Below are positions 1-9,417 of a DNA stretch of 64,000 nt, piece by piece. The translations under genes were made by a program, and so were the position numbers. The notes beneath the pieces are model-generated. The model saw nothing but the letters and a program-made list of their open reading frames with translations. It was not told where the DNA came from and made no database searches. Source of the DNA: Tigriopus japonicus (taxonomy: Eukaryota > Arthropoda > Copepoda > Harpacticoida > Harpacticidae); assembly GCA_010645155.1 (NCBI GenBank), contig JAAGOF010000046.1, positions 75,783 through 139,782 of the forward strand, in the 5' to 3' direction. The first letter of the stretch is position 1. Each line of letters starts with the position of its first letter.

Positions 1-67
1 TTTTCATTCAGTTTGGGATTCCCAAACTTCACAAACGAAGTACATGAATGGAAAACAAAGTTGCAAA

Positions 68-395
68 TAGTGATGGACCGAAAGGGCTCATAACCGAAAC
101 CGAAAGTTTCGGCCGAAAGAGGGCTTAACCGAAACCGAAACCGAAAGCATCTGACCACAAAATTGTATCAATACAAAATCCACCTTAAAAATTAAATTGC
201 TCATGTGTAAACAATTGAGTAGTCGCAAATTTTGAAAGATCGGGAAACTTGAATTTCAGAGGTTCTTGGACGAAAATTTTTTCGATTTTATTGTCGAAGT
301 CCATCCTTTATAGTGCATGTCTGCTTTCGGTTTCGCTAGGCATAACCGAAACCGAAACCGAAATTTCGGCCGAAAGCGCTTTCGGTCCATCACTA
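68..395. mobile_element. hAT-type MITE, CCGAAA-rich (328 bp)
   Basis: The termini are inverted repeats: left TAGTGATGGACCGAAAG, and the right end reads CTTTCGGTCCATCACTA. The flanks are GTTGCAAA (60-67) and GCTGCAAA (396-403), an 8-bp target duplication with one mismatch. The 8-bp duplication and the TAGTGATG terminus fit the hAT superfamily. The interior is built of repeated AACCGAAACCGAAA units and has no transposase, so it is non-autonomous. A remnant of the same family lies at about 33691-33790. Confidence 0.85.
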
Positions 396-1310
396 GCTGC
401 AAACGAATGGTTAATTTACAGCTCTTTCAAATTAGTATAAACAATTGGGGTTTTGTTTTGCGTGGCCTTGAGTTGGAAAAACATTTGTGCTCCATATTTC
501 CATTAAAATTAGATTATAGAGCTCTATTTGCCCTTTATGATGTTCGGAAAGCCCATCAAAACTCATTTCAATCGATATGAATACAATCATTTTTGAAAAT
601 CTATTAGAATTTTTAAAATACCTTTATACAAACTCGGGCGAAAATGTTTTGGAAATAAATCTTTGAGTGCATTTATGAAAATGCACCACTTCGCGAATAA
701 AAAGGTTTTTTAGCTTGCAAATAAACTCATTTTCAGGCTCTAAAAAAAGTAATCAAATGAGTGCCCTAAAATTGAGACTTTGAAGAAAAATGTCCATGTA
801 ATAAACAGGCTTAATCTTCGAACCTAAAAGAACAAAGTCGGAGGTTGAAGATACGAATGTTGCTCACTGAATCGGTGAACGTTGACCTCGAAAACCTGGT
901 TTTTCACAACAAAGAGAGAAATTAGACGAGTTGGTTGAAAACATCGGTAGATGCATAAAACAAGGTTTCCCAGATTAAACCAAAGCATGCTGGTGTTGTT
1001 GATTGATAGAAGTTGTCTCAAGCATAGAGCGGTTCAGTGACCGTAGACTCAAAAAAAGTTTGAAAATACTTGTATTTTAAGACTGGATCTTTTGTAGGAA
1101 AGTATGAATATGTGTTCTTCAAACTTTTGATAAAATCCCTATCTGCAGTAATTTCATTTTGCCAGACTTTTTAAGAAACACATTCTTGCAGAAATTTGAA
1201 AAGCCTCTCGTAACTCAAGTCTTTGTGCTCCTTTTTCTAATTTTTATCGGAATTAAAAGTAACTTGAGACTTAGCAAAAGATTGGCAAATGAAATCGAAT
1301 TTTTATTTAA

Positions 1311-1562
1311 GGAAGCCAGAGTGGCCACGCGTACTAGCGCGTTCTTAAAAGTGCCGAGTGTAAGTGCTTCCCCAGACGGCGTAGGTTCGAATCCTGTTGG
1401 GGGTCGGATTGAAGCTGTCGGGAGAAATCCTTTCAAGGAAGCCAGAATGGCCACGCGTATTAGCGCGTTCTTAAAAGTGCCGAGTGTAAGTGCTTCCCCA
1501 GACGGCGTAGGTTCGAATCCTGTTGGGGGTCGGATTAAAGCTGTCGGGAGAAATCCTTTTTC
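1311..1562 (+). repeat. Tandem dimer of a tRNA-derived 126-bp unit
   Basis: Two near-identical units (1311-1436 and 1437-1562) each carry an internal Pol III promoter. Box A resembles TGGCCACGCGTACTAGCG and box B is the canonical GGTTCGAATCC, followed by a T-stem 3' half. The spacing allows a long variable arm and the loop CTTAAAA, so a class II tRNA (Leu- or Ser-like) is the likely ancestor. The acceptor-stem halves do not pair, so this is a SINE-like or pseudo-tRNA sequence and not a functional tRNA. The second unit abuts the 5' end of LINE copy 1. Because 126 is divisible by 3, a spurious open frame runs through both units. Confidence 0.8.
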
Positions 1563-1600
1563 AGTCTCTTCTCGTCTGTCGTCGTGAGCACACGTCTTTT
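1561..1600 (+). promoter_or_regulatory. Putative LINE initiator promoter
   Basis: The first six bases shared by both LINE copies are TCAGTC, an exact match to the arthropod initiator consensus TCAKTY. The same hexamer opens copy 2 at 11458. Non-LTR elements of the Jockey group are known to use an internal Pol II promoter starting at their first base, so the coincidence of Inr and element start is meaningful. A downstream promoter element is possible near +28 in copy 1 but is not conserved in copy 2. Confidence 0.55.
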
Positions 1601-1674
1601 GCGTTGCTCATGAATTACGGGCCAGTTTAGACTAAGTGCTGTGATGTGTTGTGTAGTGGTCGTTTGGATCCAAG

Positions 1675-1830
1675 GTAAGCCATTTTTGCATATTTATTTG
1701 CCTTTCTCTTCTTTCTCTTACTACTTTATTTCTATCTTTAACATTTTTTGTCGTACTCTTTTCGTATTCTCCTCTATTTTCATTTTATTTTTATTTTTCT
1801 TAATATCTTTTCTTTGTGTCTTTTTTTCAG
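1675..1830 (+). other. Intron-like segment in LINE copy 1 5'UTR
   Basis: A donor CCAAG|GTAAGC at 1675 and an acceptor TTTTTTTCAG ending at 1830, preceded by a long T-rich tract, bound a 156 bp segment. Copy 2 retains the same donor and acceptor (11569-11717, 149 bp). Splicing of the segment is inferred from the signals alone. A retrotransposed element should have lost a spliced intron, so either splicing is alternative or the sites are fortuitous. Confidence 0.4.
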
Positions 1831-2302
1831 GTTTCCTTTAGTTCCTTAGTTCTATATTGTCGTTTTTAATGTCCTTTTCATACTTACATTCTTAGTTATA
1901 GTGGCAAATGATTTGTCTTTATTAGCGATTTTAATCATTCTTTTATCGTTTTTATCCAATATTTTTCTTCCATATTTGAGGATTTGTTCTTCATTGTATG
2001 TTATCCTTTGTCTTATCTCTTATCAGTTAGGTGTGAGATTGGTTGTCTGACTCTCTCTTGAGCTAGGTTGGTCGAAACTCTTGTTTTTCTTCTTTCCTGT
2101 TGGCCAGAAAGGGGACTATTCCATTAGGTGACTGTCTTCTTACAGTTAGGTGTGAAATTGTTTGGTTGGCTCCCTCTCTTGGGCTAGGTCAGTCTGGTCA
2201 GCTTCTTCACCTAGTTGTTGTTTCCTGTTAATCTTTCTTCACACCCCCTTCTTCTCTCATTACTTTTGTTAAAGTTGGTTGTTAGTTTTTCCTTCCATTG
2301 AC

Positions 2303-3184
2303 ATGATGGACGCCATCTTGAGTCAGGTTAGCGATGAGGCTAAGAAATGTCTGCATTTAGCCTTAGAAGGGAAGGACCCCTCTGTTTTAAAGAAGGCTTT
2401 CATAGTTGAGGCTCTGGTGGCTTGTGTTAACCAGACCAGAAAGCTCGTTGACTCAAAAGTGAGCCCAATTGTAGATAACTCCACTGAAACGGAGGCAACT
2501 GAGGTCAAGTTGGTTGAAGTAGCTCAACCAACAATTGTTCAGGAAGCTCTGGTTTGTAGGGAAATTTGTCCTGACCATAAAAGGCAGCCTTGTAGTCCTG
2601 ATAGAAAAGGTTGCAGCTCTTTTGAACACCCACAATGGTGTCAAAAATTGTTGAAGTTTGGGCTCTTCAAATACAATAAGAAAGGGTGCTCAAAGGTCGA
2701 GTGCCCCTTCTTCCACCCGTACATGTGTCGTAGGTCAATGTGTAGTGGGACATGTTTCTATGTGGACTGTAAACAGGTCCACATACGAGGTACTCGGAGG
2801 AAACCCAAACCAGCAAAATCTGGGTCTCCTAGTTATGGTTTTAGGTTAGCCTCCAATCCCCAACCCATTCCCCAAACATTTCATCCCTTTAGCCTTCCTC
2901 CTCCTCGTCCTTCTCCTCCTCCCAATTCCCTGTCCCATTTTCCTTCCCTCACCCCAAAACCTATTTCTATTTCCACCCTTCTCCCAAATATCCATAACCC
3001 GGTTCCTCATCCCACTTTCTCCCAAGGGCAACCTAAGTCTTACGCCAATGTAGCCGCCCCTTCCCCTCCCCAACAATCCCTTCCTGTAGGGCAAAATTTT
3101 GTTAGTAAGCAGGATTTTTTAAGGTTAGACAGGAAGGTCCAAGAACTAATAGACATGGTCCATCGGAAGACATTATGCCCATAA
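2303..3184 (+). CDS. LINE ORF1 protein with CCCH-like zinc motifs
   Basis: The frame is intact, 293 residues from ATG at 2303. This start is chosen because copy 2 keeps it and the frame upstream has no ATG. The protein is presumably the RNA-binding ORF1p of the retrotransposon. Residues from about 80 to 160 are Cys/His-rich with C-x4-C-x3-H spacing, for example GCSKVECPFFHPYMC and GTCFYVDCKQVH, resembling CCCH zinc fingers rather than the usual CCHC knuckles. A long Pro/Ser-rich stretch follows (about 170-255), then a short basic C-terminal helix. The stop TAA overlaps the ORF2 start by 10 bases. The function is inferred from position; I do not recognise the family precisely. Confidence 0.8.
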   Translation: MMDAILSQVSDEAKKCLHLALEGKDPSVLKKAFIVEALVACVNQTRKLVDSKVSPIVDNSTETEATEVKLVEVAQPTIVQEALVCREICPDHKRQPCSPDRKGCSSFEHPQWCQKLLKFGLFKYNKKGCSKVECPFFHPYMCRRSMCSGTCFYVDCKQVHIRGTRRKPKPAKSGSPSYGFRLASNPQPIPQTFHPFSLPPPRPSPPPNSLSHFPSLTPKPISISTLLPNIHNPVPHPTFSQGQPKSYANVAAPSPPQQSLPVGQNFVSKQDFLRLDRKVQELIDMVHRKTLCP

Positions 3185-4020
3185 AAGGGCTTTATTTGAA
3201 TGTGCATTGCCTTATTTCCAAAAAAGACAGCACAAAGGTCAGAGTGCTGGAGGAGCTAGCCATTGAAAGAGAGGTCTCCTTCATCTCCATTTCAGAGACT
3301 TGGCTTCGTCCAGGAGTTTTAGATGAAGAAGTAGCAATAGCTGGTTTTAGGCTAGTTCGATGTGATAGAGTACGCCCTGATAATCCCACTTTCCCACATG
3401 GGGGCGTATGTCTATATGTCCGGAAAGACTTACATTTTAGTCATGTTCAAATGTCGAATGGAGAAGTAGAAGTTTTGATTTGTAACATTAAGGCTCTTGA
3501 TCTTACGGTTGTAACAATGTATCGGCCACCTTCCTGTAGCTCTTCTTCATTTCTATCAGATCGAGAGGTTTGTTCTCGACTCTTTGTAGTTGGTGACTTC
3601 AATTTTCCGGCTAGCATTTTTGAGTGGGAGGTTAGTCCGGATGGGTACATTCCCATTTCGAAAACAGAATCGCTGTCTTTCGAAAAATTAGAAGAGTTTG
3701 CGATCTTGCGTAATCTCTCTCAACACGTTGGTATTGCAACCAGAGCAGAGAGTGTTCGGGACTTAGTTTTTTCCAATGACCCTGATCTGATCCAGTATGT
3801 CCATGTTGCCCCATGTAGCCTTTCCGATCATCACATTCTTGAGATAGGGTCGACCATTACTCAAAAGCCGGCGAGCTCTAGAGTTAAACCTGCTCAAAAG
3901 GTGGGCGTGGCCAAGTTTAAGTTCAAAGATGAACACTGGCCCATTATTGTTGAAAGATTAGGCGAGTTGGACTTGATTTCCATTCTAAAGCAGGAACCAT
4001 CTATAGATAAAGCTATAAAT

Positions 4021-4322
4021 GGGCACTTTCCTGACCCTGTCCGACTTTGATCTAAACATTCGTGATTAGGGGCAAAACGATTATTTTGTGTCGTCTCGAT
4101 CTCGTGCACGTAAACTTTGAGCACAAGCACAGATACACACGTTGGTATTTTGAAGTCTGACATCGATAAAAATCATGCAGTTTTGAATATTCTTTGAAAA
4201 TGAAGGCCAAACGTTCCTCTAAATGCCTGGAGACACACAGAGTTGATATGCTTTTTAGTCTATCTCTCGGCCCGAGACCATCACTATTTTGTCCAAAATG
4301 TTTGTTTAGATCAACTAGTACA
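4021..4322. other. Unidentified ~300 bp insertion in LINE ORF2
   Basis: Endonuclease-linker coding sequence stops after ...DKAIN and RT-linker coding sequence restarts near 4323. The intervening DNA has stops and no LINE similarity that I can see. The flanks share only a short AATG at the two edges. No terminal inverted repeat was found, and the boundaries are approximate. Copy 2 cannot be compared because its assembly gap begins just before this point. Confidence 0.45.
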
Positions 4323-5591
4323 ATGAATTTTCAAGGCGAGCCAGGCCGAGAAACTGCGTATAAGCTAATTTCACTTTTTGACGAGGTTTGTTTGTCCATT
4401 GGTATTCCAGAAATAGTGGCAAAAGGTAGGCCATTGTCTAGAATTCCAAAGGTTAGGAAGAAGTTGTTCAAACGGAGTTGTCAGCTTTCGAATAGACTTC
4501 GACGTACTTCAAATCCATTTGTTGTAGCCAGCCTCCAAAGCAAATTGGATGTGGTCCAATCAATAATTAGGGCCTCCATTGATTCCGATCAGTTAGAGAA
4601 GGAAAGTAGAGTGATCCAGGAGGTTAAGACTAATCCAAAGGCGTTTTTCTCGTTTGCGAATACAAAGAGAAAAATGAAGCATCTTGTAGGACCTTTTGAG
4701 GTCGGCGGTAAAACCGTCAATGATAGTGAGGTTATGACCAGTATGCTTGGAGATCAGTTCTCAAATGTATTTTCAATTCCAAAAAGGGTAGTCAGAGCAG
4801 GCCATGACTGTAGCAATGTTTTTGATGAGACTGGCATTGATAGTCAGGATAATCGATTGGAGGATCTGGTAGTCACAGATCTAGATGCTTTTGAGGCCAT
4901 CAAGAGCTTAAAGCTCTCGAGTTCTCCTGGACCTGATGGTGTGACATCTCAGTTTCTGATGAAATGTTCACAGATTCTTGCCCCTGTTTTCTCCTATTTG
5001 ATGCGTTGCATTTTAGATCAGGGCAAGTTTCCCTCCTCTCTAAAAGTAGCTCATATCGTTCCAATTTTTAAGGGCGGAGATAAGTCACTCCCTAGTACCG
5101 GTAATTATAGGCCCATTTCTCTGACCTCCAGCGTTGCAAAGGTTTTTGAGAAGATTATGAAGTCCAAGCTTGTAGATTATTTGGAAGTCCATGATTTAAT
5201 TCCTTCTGGACAGCATGGGTTTCGAGCTCATTTTAGTACAGTAACCCAATTGGTTGATCATATTGAGCAAATCATTGAAGGGCTCGAAAGTCATGAGTCA
5301 GTTGATGTAGTCTATCTTGACTTTGCCAAGGCCTTCGATAAGGTAGATCATGGTCTTTTGCTCGATCAACTCAAAGAGTTAGGGGTCCAGGGTAAGGTCC
5401 TGACTTGGATTGATAGTTTTGTAAGCGAAAGGAAGCAAATAGTTAAAGTCGTAGGATCTTTTAGCGGCATGTATGATGTCAAGTCAGGTGTTCCGCAAGG
5501 TTCAATTTTAGGTCCGCTCTTGTTTATTCTCTTTATTGCTCCTCTCCAGAATTTTAGAACAAAAGCCAGTATTTCTTCATATGCTGATGAC

Positions 5592-6484
5592 TAGAGATGT
5601 CGCGTTGGCGCAAAATGTTTTTTTACACTTTTCACAATTTATTTGCACTTTTTGCACTTTTTGCCATTTTTGGACTAAAATTCCAAAAGTACTTAATTTG
5701 CTCATTTTTGAACTTATTTTTTGAACATAAATTTTTTTAAATCTGAAGTCAGAGATTCAATTTTCTTGAATTTCTCTGTTGTGCTTGACATCTACAAACA
5801 TTCACATACGAACACAAACACAAGCATAGAGAAACCAAAATATCAGTTCTTTCTTGATCCAGAAAAATCTCTCGTGATCGCTACCACCAGATTGGCAAAG
5901 GCAATGGAAAACAACAATTTCCTCCTCGAACTTATCGTTGCATATGGCTTTGGAACCTGGTTTTTGAAGGTGTTTTTTGTCGATATCGTCCAGCACTTGA
6001 GCCGCTACCAAAATCGTAATTGGTTTAACTCCAAAGTGAGTGACGAGGAGAAAAAAAGCTCTCCTTGGATTTGCATGTGTTTCTCTCAGCTCATCATGGA
6101 GATCTTTCTACGAGATCCGACGTTTTCAGAGTTGCCACTCAAAAGTAGGTCCAACAAACAAATAAGAGGCGTGTTTGGCTTCAAAATAGCTGTTTTTGTG
6201 CACGACGAGATTATCAATTCCATTCAAACTTGGGATTGGATTTGGGAAGGTAGCTTAAGGAATCAACCGTCGGAGGGAATATAATCTCCTTGAGGAACTC
6301 CTCCTTCTAGTGTAGTGGGAAAGAGTGAGTGAGTTCGTAAGTGTAAGTATGCGTGTGAATGAATGTACTAAAAAATTTTGAAAAATTTTTATTTGCACTT
6401 TTTACTTGCGTTTTTTCCTGTTTTTTTTTTGCACTTTTAGTAGCACTTTTTGCACTTTTTATTTGCACCAAAATGACACCTCTA
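5592..6484. mobile_element. hAT-like element inserted in LINE RT catalytic box (893 bp)
   Basis: The exact duplication CTGATGAC flanks it (5584-5591 and 6485-6492). The termini are imperfect inverted repeats, TAGAGATGTCGCGTTGGCGC against TAGAGGTGTCATTTTGGTGC (about 18 of the first 23 bases match). Subterminal regions are rich in TTTGCACTTTTTGC, a feature shared with the 16949-17448 element. No transposase motif is visible. The central region keeps a frame open on the plus strand (ATG at 5904, 126 residues) and another on the minus strand (5802-6011); neither is recognised. An 8-bp duplication and TAGAG terminus fit hAT. Confidence 0.85.
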
Positions 6485-6770
6485 CTGATGACACAAAATT
6501 AGTTTGTGGAAGGAATGGGCAGGACTCGAAATGTTTAGTTGAGGACTTGGAGAAGGTCTACTCTTGGGTTGGCGAGAGTAACATGGCATTGAACGGGATG
6601 AAATTCCGCACAATGACGTATGGGGCGTCAAAATTAGATGTTCCTCTCAAAGACAATGGAGGTTGTGATATTGAGCAGGTATCGTCCATGAGAGATTTGG
6701 GAGTTGTCGTCCAGTAACTCATTGGTAGATCAAATTTCATATAAACGGCAATTTTATTCATTAACTCTCT

Positions 6771-7631
6771 TCTCACTTATAAAGGACACAAAAATTAATT
6801 CAGGATTGCGTGAGCAAAAAAGACAAAGTTCCGTGGTAAGATCCATTTCGAAACTCAAGAGAGTCCTTCTTCTACAAGATGTCCCTTCTAAATTAAGACC
6901 GAAAGATTCCTCCTACCCTTAGTGCACTAGCCTTTTATTAGTTTCACACTTTTTGTTTAAACAAAATGTTTTGCGTATTCTTTTGGCACAGTATTTTTTC
7001 CTTGCTTGTTCACAGGTTTTTAACCGATGCAAGGGAATGATTTCTCTGCAATGTTTGGTGTTAGTTAAATTTTTTCAACAATATTTGTAAGAAAAATTTT
7101 AAATGTGCAAAATTGGCCTTTGAACTTCCCTGCTCTCCCAGTAAGATGAGGCTGCTTGACATACCGCACAACTTGCTCAAAATTATTGTCAAGATGTCTT
7201 TCCTCATTTCTGGGACAAGGATTAATGTCCTGATTCATCTCCAGGCCTCAATTGGATGAAAATTTCCTTCTCGTCCATTCCGAAGAGGCTCATCAAACTG
7301 ATTGAGTTGCATGCCTGTGTTGAGGCTGCAGTTGGTAGATTGAAGGCTGTGGTGAAGACCAAAGGTGGCCATGATGAAATCAAACTTTTGTTTGCCAACG
7401 TAAGGCATTTGGGATTGTAGTTATGTGACAATGCCATTGATTGAATGAATGAATTTAAGTGGTATACCCTGTAGAATCATAGGTGACATTACATTCGAGG
7501 GAAAGTTGGTTTCTTCACCTTAAATGAGAAGAAATTATTACTTTGTAGCAATGCCCACCTCAACTCACAACGGAACTTTGTTTTTTTTTCACGCAACCTT
7601 GAATTATTTTTTGTGTCATTTATAAGTGAGA
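6771..7631. mobile_element. Mutator-like element in LINE 3'UTR (861 bp)
   Basis: The inverted termini read TCTCACTTATAAAGGACAC and, reversed, TCTCACTTATAAATGACAC, and similarity continues for about 45 bp. A direct repeat TTAACTCTCT lies at 6761-6770 and 7632-7641; depending on where the terminus is drawn the duplication is 10 to 12 bp. A 9-11 bp duplication with long inverted repeats fits Mutator/MULE better than hAT. Removing the insert restores a continuous LINE 3'UTR. No transposase is seen; the right half carries coding-like sequence described separately. Confidence 0.75.
7147..7424 (+). pseudogene. Coding-like fragment, F-box-like start, inside the Mutator-like element
   Basis: From 7147 a frame reads MRLLDIPHNLLKIIVKMSFL and reaches TGA at about 7258. 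An overlapping frame then continues as MKISFSSIPKRLIKLIELHA through KLLFAN, followed by GTAAGG, a possible splice donor, and a stop near 7424. The opening Leu-Pro-His-x-Leu-Leu pattern resembles the first helix of an F-box, but this is weak. The two-frame structure suggests a frameshifted gene fragment carried by the transposon. A minus-strand open frame over the same bases looks like a shadow. Confidence 0.3.
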
Positions 7632-7705
7632 TTAACTCTCTTTACAGGGAATCCCATTCCTTGTAGCGGTATTAAAAATCCGCCCCCCCCAAAAAAAAAA
7701 AAAAA

Positions 7706-8200
7706 TGTTTGCTTTTTCCTCTAAGTCATTGTTCAGAGAAAACAAACGGTTAACATGAATTGTAAATTTGCTTGGGTTTTACCAAAGTAAGAAGAATGCG
7801 AAAAGTTCTACTAAATTATGTTCATGCTAAAAACGGGTTTATGTTGGAAAGCATACCGAAAATGGGCAGTAAAAATTAATATCTAGCTTTTTAAGAATCA
7901 TCTATTTTCTAATTTTTATCACGTAAAAAGTATTTTTCGACCTCTAAGAAGACACATTTTTCCCCACCCTTCAATTTTGAATATTCAATCGTCAAACCAA
8001 AGTCCACTTTAAACTTTGCAACTTTTTGGCGATGTCTTCAAACTCTTTCTTTGAGCAAAACTTACGCCAAAGTAAGAGGCGTTACGCTTTCACTATTTTA
8101 CCCTCCTTTGGTCGGTCATCCGACATCTACAGTAGTGGTTTAGAAATCTATGCTCAAGTTCATGGTTACCTAAACCTTTAACTTGTCATTTAATGACCTA
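7706..8200. other. Spacer, nothing recognised
   Basis: AT-rich unique-looking DNA between the LINE A-tract and the stop codon of the minus-strand gene at 8201. It would contain the 3' part of that gene if the donor at its end is used. No repeat or RNA feature was recognised. Confidence 0.5.
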
Positions 8201-8797
8201 CTAATCATCTAATACTAAATCATTATGACTCACCATGTTCTCGCCGAATTGTTCGGCATATTGCCGAATTGGTAGTTCATGCTTGAAATCATGCATGCCC
8301 ACCAGAAGACCTGTTTGTCCCAACATTTGATAAATGTATCCACCAATTAGTTCCCTGAATTTGGGATGGGTTTCAATATTCCTAGGTAATGACAAAATAT
8401 GAACAAGTTCCACTTTCATCCGCTCCACATTCACTTGAAGTGCATCAGGATCATCAGACGAGGACACTTGTTTCATGCCTTCAAGTATGGCTTCGAATGG
8501 ATCAGCAATCATGCCTTGGAGTTCCTTAAAATCAACGCGATCAATCAGGGACTGTTGGTCCAAAAACTCCGGCGGAATGGGATAAAGTCTTGTTGGTGGG
8601 TATTGCCAATGAAACCGGATGTCAGAGAAGTTGGACTTTGGAACTGAGGCAAAGAACAATTCAATATAACGTTCGAACATTTCAGTGCTCTCTTGATCAC
8701 CGCGGATAAGTGGCGTTGGGGCCAGACTGATTCCTAGGGATAGAACAAAAAATAGTATAGAAACAAGTTCTCTACAGTTCAATTTTATAATGCTCAT
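8201..8797 (-). CDS. Hypothetical secreted protein, possibly a first exon
   Basis: A 198-residue frame from the first ATG (8797) on the minus strand. An upstream TTG in frame is not used as a start. The N-terminus has a clear signal peptide: basic residues, then a hydrophobic core around LVSILFFVLSLGISL, with a likely cleavage site near residue 30. The mature part is acidic with aromatic and proline clusters (FHWQYPPTRLYPIPPEF), with no domain I recognise and no cysteine framework. Base composition is more coding-like than the surroundings. Near the 3' end ATG|GTGAGT is an excellent donor, so the reading frame may be the first exon of a spliced gene whose last 11 codons as written are intronic. 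Function unknown. Confidence 0.55.
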   Translation of the reverse strand: MSIIKLNCRELVSILFFVLSLGISLAPTPLIRGDQESTEMFERYIELFFASVPKSNFSDIRFHWQYPPTRLYPIPPEFLDQQSLIDRVDFKELQGMIADPFEAILEGMKQVSSSDDPDALQVNVERMKVELVHILSLPRNIETHPKFRELIGGYIYQMLGQTGLLVGMHDFKHELPIRQYAEQFGENMVSHNDLVLDD

Positions 8798-8821
8798 TAA
8801 TTGATCGTGGGTAATTGTCAA

Positions 8822-9415
8822 AAGAATTTATGTGTTTGGTGTCATTTTCTCATTAGCATTATTCCCGATTTCCGTTCTTTTTGCTGTATTTTGTAGGAGT
8901 GTTATCTATGTTTTTTTAGGACTCAGCTTTTTTTCATTTCATATTCATTTGTAATGTACACTATGATTATCTAAATTTCCCTTTAGAGATCATCCAATAC
9001 TCCGATGAGTGTGTTATTAGGACGTTATGTTAGATGTTTTTCTTTAAGCCGTTGAAGCCCTTAAGTTTCGAGTGTCTTTGTGAGTAGTGCCTATCAATTG
9101 TTGGCAAATCTCAAATCTAGAGAGTGAACTCTAAACTGTGGAAGCCTGTTGTGAGGCGTACAAAAACACTCATGTTGAGGTCCAGTTTATGGATGAGGTT
9201 GCCGAAAATGAAGATGACCGTTTCTTTTGCGAATTTTAACGTGACTAGGTTTCGATGTAGCACGAAATTCGAACTATTCATTTTCGTTGTGAAGCTCTGG
9301 CGCTGAAATCTGACACAACTTAACATACAAATGGGGCATTAATAAAAAATTGCCAACGTTACCTTGAATGGTATGTTTTAAATACAAAATGGATGGAAGG
9401 AAATGTATTTTGTAA
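8822..9415. other. Spacer upstream of the minus-strand secreted-protein gene
   Basis: No gene or repeat recognised. The promoter of the 8797 gene would lie at the low-coordinate end. Short open frames at 9117-9326 on both strands overlap each other and lack any coding signature. Confidence 0.5.
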
Positions 9416-9417
9416 TA

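Larger units (their letters stand above)
3175..6716 (+). pseudogene. LINE ORF2 (APE endonuclease-reverse transcriptase), disrupted
   Basis: ORF2 encodes the enzyme that nicks the target and reverse-transcribes LINE RNA. The first block (3175 to about 4020) is an APE-type endonuclease with ISETWL, GGVCLYVRKDL, VVTMYRPP, GDFNFP and the catalytic SDHH. After ~300 bp of foreign DNA the frame resumes near 4323 with the reverse transcriptase: GPDGV, YRPISLTS, YLDFAKAFDKVDH, SGVPQGSILGPLLFILFI and YADD at 5580-5591. The YADD box is split by the 5592-6484 insertion. Coding similarity resumes with DDTKLVCG at 6486 and runs to GVVVQ at about 6714, where an internal deletion joins it to the 3'UTR. The C-terminal part (compare 41387-41605) is missing. 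The ATG overlaps the ORF1 stop (ATGCCCATAA), suggesting reinitiation in the intact element. Confidence 0.88.
1561..7705 (+). mobile_element. LINE copy 1 (CR1/Jockey-like non-LTR retrotransposon)
   Basis: This is a near full-length but broken element. It has a 5'UTR from 1561, ORF1 at 2303-3184, ORF2 from 3175, a 3'UTR ending with GGGAATCCCATTCCTTGTAG near 7649-7668, then a C-run and A-tract to about 7705. The 5' boundary is set by loss of similarity to copy 2 upstream of TCAGTC. Three insertions interrupt it: about 4021-4322 (unidentified), 5592-6484 (hAT-like) and 6771-7631 (Mutator-like). ORF2 is also internally deleted at about 6714, where the palm-domain sequence jumps straight to the 3'UTR sequence TAACTCATTGGTAGATC. 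Fragments of the same family occur at 11458, 18590, 21558 and 41281. Confidence 0.9.

Noticed and set aside
1311..1436. A functional tRNA-Leu/Ser gene
   Set aside because: Boxes A and B are good but the acceptor-stem halves do not pair and the anticodon stem is weak; two tandem copies suggest a SINE-like unit.
1159..1587. 142-codon open frame
   Set aside because: It stays open only because a 126-bp (42-codon) tRNA-like unit is duplicated; no independent coding evidence.
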